NCBI GenBank assembly: GCA_003484785.1
Contig: DNAD01000305.1
Coordinates: 1-12,970 of the forward strand
Reading direction: 5' to 3'
Source of the DNA: Lachnospiraceae bacterium
Lineage (GTDB): Bacteria; Bacillota; Clostridia; Lachnospirales; Lachnospiraceae
DNA length: 12,970 nt
Shown: positions 6,934 to 12,970 of the stretch, piece by piece
How the letters are laid out: each line of letters opens with the position of its first letter
Numbering within the stretch: the stretch's first letter is position 1
Notes under the pieces: generated by a model
The model's database searches: none
Told to the model about the DNA's origin: nothing
What the model saw: only the letters and a program-made list of their open reading frames with translations
Position numbers and translations under genes: made by a program

Positions 6934-8981
6934 CTTGCATCACCTCCTCCTGCCATTTTGGAGCCGGACAGAAGCCTTAGCATCACTCTTTCAAAATCCG
7001 CTGTGTTGATGGGCTTTGCGATAAACCCGTCAAAGCCTTCCCGAAGGAACATTTCCCGCGCGCCGGATACGGCATTGGCAGTAAGCGCCACTACGATAAT
7101 ATTCCTCCCGAGATCCTCCGCTGCGCTCTTTATGAGCTTCATGGCCTCCACGCCGTCCATTTCGGGCATCATATGATCCATGAAGATCACATCATAATCA
7201 TTCTCCCTGAACTTTCTGATGGATTCCTTTCCGCCGGCAGCTGTTTCGACCACCATCTCATACTCCCTAAACAGCGACCCGGCAACCACCAGGTTCATGG
7301 GCTCGTCATCCACTACCAGTGCCTTCACACCGCGGAATACGGGTTTCTCCGTTTTTTCATCCACCTTTGCATCCCTTGCATCCAGACCGTCATTTAAGAT
7401 CTTGATGACGGGATAGGCATACAGAGGCCTGGGCATCAGCACGACACTGCTGTTGTCCGGAGTTCTTACCTCCGAGCCTGCGGATACCGCAACTACTATA
7501 TCCTCTTTGGCAAGCACTTCAAAATATCCGCGGTTCTCCTCATATTCCTCCTGTCCCATAAATATATGGCTTATCCTGAGCTTTTCCTTAAGACGCTCCA
7601 CCTCGTAGACGGTCTCTGCGGCATACAGAGGGATCTTAAAGCCCTTCGCAAGGTTTGACGCCATATTGCGGTAAAACTCCCTGAGCTTCGGAATCTTGTA
7701 TTTATCAGGCCTTACATGGAACAGCACCGCCCCGTCGAAGGCATCCGACAACGAGAGGCAGGGTGTTTCATCCACTACCTGCTGAGGGACAGTCACGCGC
7801 ACTGTCGTGCCCTTGTTCTTTTCACTTTCGATCCTGACAAAGCCCCCCATGGTGTGGGCAAATCCATAAACGATGAAAAGGCCGAGACCGATGCCGCCCG
7901 AGCTTCGGTTTCTCTTTTTATTTGCCTGATACATTCCTTCATTTACAGCCTGTATGTCAAACCTGTCCATACCGATCCCGGTATCCGTCATCTCGATCCC
8001 GAGATTAGCCCCGTAATCGGTCTTTTCGGTAAACATCCTGACATATATGCCGCCTTCTCTGGTAAATTTAATGGCATTTTCCAGAAGATGCCTGAAGATC
8101 TTATGAAGCTTTCTGATATCACCTCTCATCATGGTGGGCGCGCAGGGATCAAGATCCACCACCAGCTCCAGATCCCCGGCATTCTGGTTCATCCTGAACC
8201 CGGTCACAACGTCATTAATGAGAGAGGTGCTCATGTAATTGTCCTCCTCGAGAAACACCCTGTCCCGTTTGCATTCCGTATAGTCCTGGATATCCTCTAT
8301 CTGGTAGGCAAGCCTCACACCCGCGCTTTTGATGGCATCCGCCTCATTCCCCGCTCCCCTCTTGATAAGAAGGTCCGACATGCCGTTTACCACGTTGACC
8401 GGGGTTCTGAGCTCATGAGAGATATTGGACAGAAAGTCCTCCATACTGATGTTGTTTTCTTCTACCCTTCGTTCATTGATCCTTCTTTCTTCTTCCTGCT
8501 CCAGGCTGTCCTGGATCGTCCTTGTCCTGTTGAAGTACACAAACAGCACGACCATGATATTAATAAGCAGCCTTGATACATTGAACCTGTCGTATACGAC
8601 GGGGGCTCCGCCCGGCAGGTTCAGAGCATGGATAAGAAGGATGGCAGCAAACTCGAACAGGAAGATATTCATCATATATACGCTGTTGAACGTGGAATAG
8701 ACCACCATCACAAAGCATACGATGATCCCGGCATCAAAGAAGCTTTCCCTGTGAATACAATGATAAAATAACAGCAGGGCGGCAAAAACAAAGTAACAGA
8801 TCCTTCTGATATCCTCATCGAAACGTTCCGAAATATTTACAAACCATATAAAGACCATCCCGATAAGGATCACGGGCGGAACCCAGAATTCCCAGCCCAG
8901 CAGATAGTTTTCCGCTATCAGCCCCACGCAGGACAGTGTTGTCACAAAGATAATGTATTTCTCATTATTCTTTTGATTCAT
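6930..8981 (-). CDS. Membrane hybrid histidine kinase with pseudo-receiver and receiver
   Basis: 683 residues. About six hydrophobic segments lie between residues 9 and 150, then a charged coiled-coil-like stretch (152-180). HisKA has H189 in SNISHELRTP; the ATPase domain has N302 in ENAIKFT, DTGIG 333-337 and GGIGLGL 362-368, so the kinase looks active. Residues about 415-535 form a receiver-like region without phosphorylation residues (probable pseudo-receiver). An intact receiver (about 551-672) follows with D558/D559, D602 in FMDHMMP, T634 and K656-P657. There is no HPt domain; the only one in the operon is on the next kinase. The start ATG 8979-8981 has a GAAAGGA site (8987-8993) and lies 17 bp inside the end of the GGDEF gene, while its stop overlaps the next kinase start. 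The input signal is unknown; no extracellular sensor domain is seen, so sensing probably occurs within the membrane part. Confidence 0.88.
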   Translation of the reverse strand: MNQKNNEKYIIFVTTLSCVGLIAENYLLGWEFWVPPVILIGMVFIWFVNISERFDEDIRRICYFVFAALLLFYHCIHRESFFDAGIIVCFVMVVYSTFNSVYMMNIFLFEFAAILLIHALNLPGGAPVVYDRFNVSRLLINIMVVLFVYFNRTRTIQDSLEQEEERRINERRVEENNISMEDFLSNISHELRTPVNVVNGMSDLLIKRGAGNEADAIKSAGVRLAYQIEDIQDYTECKRDRVFLEEDNYMSTSLINDVVTGFRMNQNAGDLELVVDLDPCAPTMMRGDIRKLHKIFRHLLENAIKFTREGGIYVRMFTEKTDYGANLGIEMTDTGIGMDRFDIQAVNEGMYQANKKRNRSSGGIGLGLFIVYGFAHTMGGFVRIESEKNKGTTVRVTVPQQVVDETPCLSLSDAFDGAVLFHVRPDKYKIPKLREFYRNMASNLAKGFKIPLYAAETVYEVERLKEKLRISHIFMGQEEYEENRGYFEVLAKEDIVVAVSAGSEVRTPDNSSVVLMPRPLYAYPVIKILNDGLDARDAKVDEKTEKPVFRGVKALVVDDEPMNLVVAGSLFREYEMVVETAAGGKESIRKFRENDYDVIFMDHMMPEMDGVEAMKLIKSAAEDLGRNIIVVALTANAVSGAREMFLREGFDGFIAKPINTADFERVMLRLLSGSKMAGGGDAR

Positions 8982-10314
8982 ATAGTTCCTTTCTTAAAGA
9001 CGAGGCTGTATAACTGATATCGATCCTGTCTTTATATCCGGTCCGCGACCATGCCTTCATGATCCGTCCCACCACCTCCGGCGTGGTCTCCTCCTCGGCA
9101 AGGACCAATACCACAAAAAAGCGGTTTTGCTGCCACTGATGTATGATATCCGATTTTCTCAGGGTATTCTTAAGGACATTCCCGAATTCCGAGACCATCT
9201 CCGAAAAGATAACGCCCTTCTCCTTAGAGGAAAGATAAAACAGGAGCCTTATGGCTTCTCCGCCGAAGCGCTCCAGATATCTTACTATAAACCTGTAATT
9301 CCAGGAAAAGGCCTCCTGCCCAAGGAGCATGGCCCCTTTTCCCTCCCCTCGTTCCGACATTATCCGGATCACATTGGAAAGCTCCTGATCAAGATCCTCA
9401 GGTCCTTCCGCTATGGTCATCTGGGGATCGTATATCCGGCAGCCGTGTTTACCGTTTCTTTTTACTTCATAAAGCGCGCTGTCCGCGTACTGGAAAAGGA
9501 TCTGAAACTCCCCTGTGGTCCCGGAGTTGATAACGATCCCGATGGATATTCCCAGAGGGATACCGTGATCCGCTCCCATAAGGATTTCCGCCTCGGCAAG
9601 GAGCTGTTCATTCAGCCTCTCAGTCAGGGAAGTCGCCGCTTCCCTGCGTGTAAGATCGGGGAAAAATCCCATGAATTCATCACCGCCTATGCGGCACACC
9701 ACGTCATCCGCCCGGCAGTTGAGCCTTACCACCTTCGCAAAAGCCACCAGGACCCTGTCTCCCATATCATGACCGTAGAGATCGTTTACGAGCTTGAAAT
9801 TATCAAGATCCAGGATCATCAGCGCTCCCTCGGCTTTTTTGATCATCCCGGATACCTTTTCCGTCCCGCTTGCCTTGTTTAAGAACCCGGTCAGCTTATC
9901 CAGGGTTGCTTCCTCGGTAAGGGTTTCTATGGTCTTGCTGTTTACGATGGTATTATTGATCCGCTTTATCAGGATGTCCTTGTGAAAAGGCTTGTGTATA
10001 AAATCAGAGGCGCCTGCCTTAAGCCCCCTGCGCTCCGCCTCGCTGTTGTCCTCTCCTGTCACAAAAATGACCGGAGTCTGTGGTTTTCCTTCCCTCTCCT
10101 CGTACTGCCTGAGAGCGCGGTAGGTCTCAAACCCGTCAAGATCCGGCATCAGGATATCAAGAAGCACAAGATCAGGCTCATGAGTCTTCATAAACTCCAG
10201 AAGGTCTTTTCCCGAGCGAAGGCAGCTCACACGCATATTCTGCTCACGCAGCAGGTTTTTTGCATTTGTCAGGCTGAGGGGCTCATCGTCCACCACTACT
10301 ATCCAATAGGCCAT
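8965..10314 (-). CDS. Response-regulator diguanylate cyclase with a second, degenerate GGDEF domain
   Basis: 449 residues, ATG 10312-10314 with a modest GGAG site (10321-10324). The N-terminal receiver (about 3-122) has D9/D10, D53 in LLDILMP, T86 and K108-P109. The GGDEF domain (about 132-298) has LDLDNFKLVNDLYGHD with metal ligand D169, an intact GGDEF at 210-214, and an RADD I-site (201-204) five residues before it, as in feedback-inhibited cyclases such as PleD. It should make c-di-GMP from GTP when phosphorylated. Residues about 310-440 look like a second GGDEF fold in which the signature region reads IIHQWQQNRFFVVL, lacking GGDEF and so probably inactive; it may dimerise or bind a ligand (inference). 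It is the first gene of the operon and the only recognisable enzymatic output. No signal peptide or membrane helix, so cytosolic. Confidence 0.92.
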   Translation of the reverse strand: MAYWIVVVDDEPLSLTNAKNLLREQNMRVSCLRSGKDLLEFMKTHEPDLVLLDILMPDLDGFETYRALRQYEEREGKPQTPVIFVTGEDNSEAERRGLKAGASDFIHKPFHKDILIKRINNTIVNSKTIETLTEEATLDKLTGFLNKASGTEKVSGMIKKAEGALMILDLDNFKLVNDLYGHDMGDRVLVAFAKVVRLNCRADDVVCRIGGDEFMGFFPDLTRREAATSLTERLNEQLLAEAEILMGADHGIPLGISIGIVINSGTTGEFQILFQYADSALYEVKRNGKHGCRIYDPQMTIAEGPEDLDQELSNVIRIMSERGEGKGAMLLGQEAFSWNYRFIVRYLERFGGEAIRLLFYLSSKEKGVIFSEMVSEFGNVLKNTLRKSDIIHQWQQNRFFVVLVLAEEETTPEVVGRIMKAWSRTGYKDRIDISYTASSLRKELYESKE

Positions 10315-10364
10315 TTTAGTCTCCGTTTAATATGATACGCCGGCCGACGGGATAAAAAAAGAAC

Positions 10365-10373
10365 AATATACCA
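10365..10373 (-). promoter_or_regulatory. Candidate extended -10 promoter of the signalling operon
   Basis: On the minus strand 10373-10365 reads TGGTATATT, an extended -10 (TGN plus TATATT) about 50 bases before the start of the diguanylate cyclase. No good -35 lies 17 bp upstream (AGAAAC), so the call rests on the extended -10 alone. The surrounding 10325-10440 is AT-rich, as expected of a promoter region. No known riboswitch pattern was recognised between it and the gene. Confidence 0.3.
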
Positions 10374-10451
10374 AATTCCAGCATACCGTTTCTATTTTCT
10401 CATATATTGCATTTTAAGTAAAGCTTGTGTTCTGGTTTGTCACTTTTTTTG

Positions 10452-10489
10452 TATGAGTTGCCCGAAAAAAGCCCTTCGGGCAACTCATA
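10452..10489 (-). terminator. 15-bp inverted repeat after the dipeptidase-phosphatase gene
   Basis: Bases 10452-10466 and 10475-10489 are a perfect 15-bp inverted repeat (arm TATGAGTTGCCCGAA) with an 8-nt loop, 25 bases after the stop of the upstream gene. On the minus-strand RNA a competing short hairpin, GCCC-GAA-GGGC followed by six U, can form within the same bases and is the more terminator-like structure. It would separate the upstream gene pair from the signalling operon. The remainder of the 200-bp gap (10315-10514) holds no gene that I can see, only the candidate promoter. Confidence 0.5.
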
Positions 10490-10514
10490 ATCTTCTTTCA
10501 TTTCCCGAAAACAG

Positions 10515-12491
10515 TCACTTTGTATATTTTTCCTTCATTTCTTCATATTTCGCTTCCGTGCGGTCAAACATGCCGAAAAGCTCCTCTTCCGGGATCAGCC
10601 CGTCCTCATTGGTCTCTACGCCCTCAAATTTCAGGTCGTATTTCATGGGAGGATTGTCAGGTGTCAGCACGGCCTGATCGCGTATCTGCTCCGCACTGCG
10701 GTACACCAGATCCACGCGGTACCATGCCTTGCCATCCTCATCACGCCACCGTTCAAACAGAAGCTTAACTCCAATTGGAGTTCTCGTCTCGATACTGTCC
10801 GGAAGCGAATAGGGCTCGGCTCCCAGAGCGGTAAGCGCTCCGAGAACGGTACAGTCGTGGGCACAGAAGAAGCTTAGTTTCCTGTCCTCATTCTTAAGCT
10901 CGCTCTCAAGCTCCTCTATCAGCGGATGGGTGATATTGACAGCCACCATGGGCGCCCCGTGCTTAAGCTCCAGATACCTTGTCATGAAGCCTCCGATGGT
11001 TTTCCAGTCCTCCTCTGTCAGTTCATGTCCGAAGGCCGCCTTAAGCTCATCCGGCTCCTCATAATACTGCAGGACAAGCGCGTCGCCAACCTGGCTGGCA
11101 GTCTTGATCGCTCCGGTAACATCAGGCTCCTTATCCGCTTCCATCATATAGCCGGAGCCGTCGGTAAGAAGATCGCCGTATTTCCCGCTCTTATAGATCT
11201 CACTGTCCTCTACATCCGCGGTATCCATGATCAGGCGTATGGCATCCCGGGTTTCATCCGAAAGGCCGGCAAAGCCTTCCGCGCCTCCCATGTCTGCCAC
11301 CTGTTTTACGGCATCGCGGGCGTAATCCTCCGAATAGAACTTAAGAACGGGGCTCATGAAGTCTTCCGGACCGTTAGCCTCTGCGGGATATTCCACGTTG
11401 ATATCCGCAAGGGGAAGCAGACCTGAGGCAAAATATCTGGCCGTAGCCCGGCAGCGCTGCTTGTCCCTGGCATTGAAGCGTACCTCTCCCTCTTTCGGGA
11501 TACTGTTTTCCTCAATAAGCCCTTCCTCATTAAGCCACTTTCTGAAGTACTGTCCCATCGAGGTCTCCTGAATACCTCCGTTTATGGTAAGCTCACTGGA
11601 ATTTGCGCTCCAATCCGTCCACTGATGGGGCGTAAGCTCCTGTGGAACGGAACCGTTGCTGGAAAGGGGCGCCCGAAGGTTGTGGCGGCTTAAGATCACC
11701 ACCTGCTCCAGGGTATAGCCCTTTTCTCCCAAATCTTCTTCCGAAGCCTCCGCGGCAAGCGAATCACTGCTTACGGGGAAGGTGAAATAGGTGTCCGGAT
11801 AGGGCTCGTCTTCAAGGGTGAAATGCCACCACTCCTCCTTAAGAGGCTTAAAGCCGTGGCCCAGCATGGCCTCTCTGAGGATCATGCGGTTATTGTACTG
11901 TTCTTCGGTGATATCCTTATAATCCGGATGGCTCAGCTCTCCGAAATAATCGAAGGTCCCTCCCATGTCCACTTCTTTTTGTGTGGTCATGTCAAAGAGG
12001 GTCAGATCCACAGTGCTGCCCCTGCTGTGTCCGGAGTGTTCGGCAATATATCCCTGGGGGAACAGGACTTCCTTATCAAGCTCCGGATAAAAATACTCCT
12101 TCATAAGGGTATCATCCGGATCCAGCGCCCAGTTCATAAAGTCGGTCACCGCCCTCTGAGGACGGTAGGCGTCAAAGATCTTTAAGCGGTATCCCTTCTC
12201 AACCAGTTCATCGCTTACTTCCTTAAGCGCCGAGGCGGCCTCTTTTGTAAGAAGCGCCAGCGGTTCTTCATATCCGTCTATCCGTCTGCCCACAAAGTTG
12301 TAGCTTGAATAGTAACGGATCTCCAGTATGGCATCCGGTACCGTATCCGAGAGCAGTACAAAATCCGACGAATCATCGGAAAGATTGATCTCCTCAGCTG
12401 CCTTTGTCTCCTCAGCCATGACCTGAACAAACTGAGGACAGATCAACGCAAACAAAAGCAGCAATGACAACAGCAGTTTCTTACTTTTCAT
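10515..12491 (-). CDS. Secreted fusion: D-Ala-D-Ala dipeptidase (VanX/M15D) plus glucose-1-phosphatase-like acid phosphatase
   Basis: 658 residues. Signal peptide: MKSKK, a Leu-rich core, and a likely cleavage after VMA (A26). Residues about 40-240 follow VanX/DdpX along their whole length: R110 in DAYRP (VanX Arg71), zinc ligands H155 and D162 in HSRGSTVDLTL, catalytic E220 and zinc ligand H223 in EEWWH, then DEPYPDTYF. VanX is about 202 residues, so the domain is complete. After a short linker, residues about 259-645 follow E. coli Agp: SRHNLRAPL with catalytic H270 and R273, R346 in QRCRAT, HD 545-546, RTPIGVKLLFERW and VYRSAEQIR. Both active sites look intact. Predicted reactions are hydrolysis of D-Ala-D-Ala and phosphate release from sugar phosphates or phytate-like esters, outside the membrane; true substrates are not shown. 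ATG 12489-12491 follows AAGGAGGG (12497-12504) and overlaps the thioesterase gene by 11 bp, so they are probably co-translated. Confidence 0.93.
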   Translation of the reverse strand: MKSKKLLLSLLLLFALICPQFVQVMAEETKAAEEINLSDDSSDFVLLSDTVPDAILEIRYYSSYNFVGRRIDGYEEPLALLTKEAASALKEVSDELVEKGYRLKIFDAYRPQRAVTDFMNWALDPDDTLMKEYFYPELDKEVLFPQGYIAEHSGHSRGSTVDLTLFDMTTQKEVDMGGTFDYFGELSHPDYKDITEEQYNNRMILREAMLGHGFKPLKEEWWHFTLEDEPYPDTYFTFPVSSDSLAAEASEEDLGEKGYTLEQVVILSRHNLRAPLSSNGSVPQELTPHQWTDWSANSSELTINGGIQETSMGQYFRKWLNEEGLIEENSIPKEGEVRFNARDKQRCRATARYFASGLLPLADINVEYPAEANGPEDFMSPVLKFYSEDYARDAVKQVADMGGAEGFAGLSDETRDAIRLIMDTADVEDSEIYKSGKYGDLLTDGSGYMMEADKEPDVTGAIKTASQVGDALVLQYYEEPDELKAAFGHELTEEDWKTIGGFMTRYLELKHGAPMVAVNITHPLIEELESELKNEDRKLSFFCAHDCTVLGALTALGAEPYSLPDSIETRTPIGVKLLFERWRDEDGKAWYRVDLVYRSAEQIRDQAVLTPDNPPMKYDLKFEGVETNEDGLIPEEELFGMFDRTEAKYEEMKEKYTK

Positions 12492-12942
12492 TTTTTCCCT
12501 CCTTTAGAAGATTTATTGATCCATACTCCTTCATAGGATAAGTCTGGAGCTTGAACCCGCTGCCGATAAACTGGGCGATATCCCTTCCCGTATCATCCGT
12601 CACGTCGACATTGATGACTATGGTCTGCCGGCCGTTCTTTCTGCACGTCGCCCTTGCATACAGCTTTGTGCCTTTGGGAGCATTCAGATAATTGATACTG
12701 ACCTGCTGTGCCACCGTAGGCATGTGAATATTATTTGAAAGCGCCGCAAAGGCAAGATCAGCCAGCGTAAACATCACGCCGCCCATGATCCCGCCGTTGG
12801 CATTCTTATGGCTTTCATCCAGTGTCATGCTGCACAGTGAGCTTTCTGCGGTAAGCTCATCCAGGTTCATGCCGGCACCGTAAGCAAACCTGTCTCCTTT
12901 GAAGTATTCTCTTGCTTCTTCGATCGATCCGAAGGTTGACAT
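12481..12942 (-). CDS. PaaI-like hotdog-fold thioesterase
   Basis: 153 residues, ATG 12940-12942 with an AGGAG site (12950-12954) spaced 7 bases; 28 bases remain before the window edge, so its promoter is not visible. The core GGIMGGVMFTLADLAFAA (residues about 50-67) is the hotdog HGG...LAD motif of PaaI/4HBT thioesterases with D62 as the usual catalytic acid. The His of HGG is Met (M53) here, while H45 lies upstream. QQVSINYLNAPKG and the strand pattern after it (ARATCRKNGRQTIVINVDV) complete the fold. Such enzymes hydrolyse acyl- or aryl-CoA thioesters in the cytosol, usually as dimers or tetramers; the substrate cannot be read from sequence. It overlaps the secreted dipeptidase-phosphatase gene by 11 bp, an odd pairing of a cytosolic and an exported enzyme that may reflect only co-regulation. 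Confidence 0.85.
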   Translation of the reverse strand: MSTFGSIEEAREYFKGDRFAYGAGMNLDELTAESSLCSMTLDESHKNANGGIMGGVMFTLADLAFAALSNNIHMPTVAQQVSINYLNAPKGTKLYARATCRKNGRQTIVINVDVTDDTGRDIAQFIGSGFKLQTYPMKEYGSINLLKEGKNEK

Positions 12943-12970
12943 AACATTTCTCCTCTCTAATCCCTAATAT

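Noticed and set aside
7716..8576. 286-codon open frame on the plus strand
   Set aside because: It lies antisense to conserved kinase domains of the 683-aa protein, shows no recognisable domain or proper ribosome binding site, and is explained by codon composition of the true gene.
9127..9882. 251-codon open frame on the plus strand
   Set aside because: Antisense to the GGDEF protein, no family resemblance, composition typical of a shadow frame.
10315..10514. c-di-GMP or other riboswitch upstream of the diguanylate cyclase
   Set aside because: No GEMM-type conserved core or other riboswitch pattern was recognised in the 200-bp gap; only a weak promoter and an inverted repeat are visible.
10515..12491. 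Vancomycin resistance (vanX) gene
   Set aside because: The dipeptidase domain is VanX-like, but it is exported, fused to a phosphatase, and lacks vanH/vanA/vanRS-type neighbours, so a resistance role is not supported.
1..12970. CRISPR array, tRNA, rRNA or transposase gene
   Set aside because: No regularly spaced direct repeats, no tRNA-like cloverleaf, no rRNA-like sequence and no transposase motif were seen on either strand.

Overview
The window looks like a chromosomal piece of a Firmicute of the class Clostridia, most likely a Lachnospiraceae relative with roughly balanced GC. The reasons are strong AGGAGG-type ribosome binding sites before nearly every gene, compact operons with stop/start overlaps, large hybrid histidine kinases with multi-spanning N-termini, and a GGGGCTGT/ACAGCCCC hairpin of the kind common in that group. 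This assignment is by inspection only.

Layout. Positions 1-1107 (+) hold the 3' part of an iron-dependent alcohol dehydrogenase closest to lactaldehyde reductase (FucO). A 216-bp convergent intergenic region follows, with a small hairpin and a nearly 100-bp nested palindrome that probably ends transcription in both directions. Everything from 1324 to 12942 is on the minus strand.

Read in the direction of transcription, the right-hand unit is a hotdog-fold (PaaI-like) thioesterase overlapping by 11 bp a secreted two-enzyme protein. That protein has an N-terminal VanX/DdpX-type D-Ala-D-Ala dipeptidase (M15D) joined to a C-terminal glucose-1-phosphatase-like histidine acid phosphatase (Agp). 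A 200-bp gap with a 15-bp inverted repeat and a weak candidate promoter then precedes a six-gene signalling operon. Its genes are a receiver-GGDEF-(degenerate GGDEF) diguanylate cyclase, a six-TM hybrid histidine kinase, a 1172-aa six-TM hybrid kinase carrying receiver, DegV-like and HPt domains, a 72-aa protein of unknown function, a 321-aa FIST-like/DUF6976-like protein, and a 259-aa protein with a pseudo-receiver plus an intact receiver.

How the genes may work together (inference). The two kinases are translationally coupled. Only the larger one has an HPt domain, so it could serve as phosphotransfer hub for the receivers of the whole operon, including the receiver that controls c-di-GMP synthesis. 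The DegV-like domain (a fatty-acid-binding fold) inside the kinase and the FIST-like protein encoded beside it are both candidate small-molecule sensors, suggesting a lipid- or metabolite-responsive phosphorelay with c-di-GMP output. The most unusual items are the kinase-receiver-DegV-HPt fusion, its operon, and the secreted dipeptidase-phosphatase fusion.
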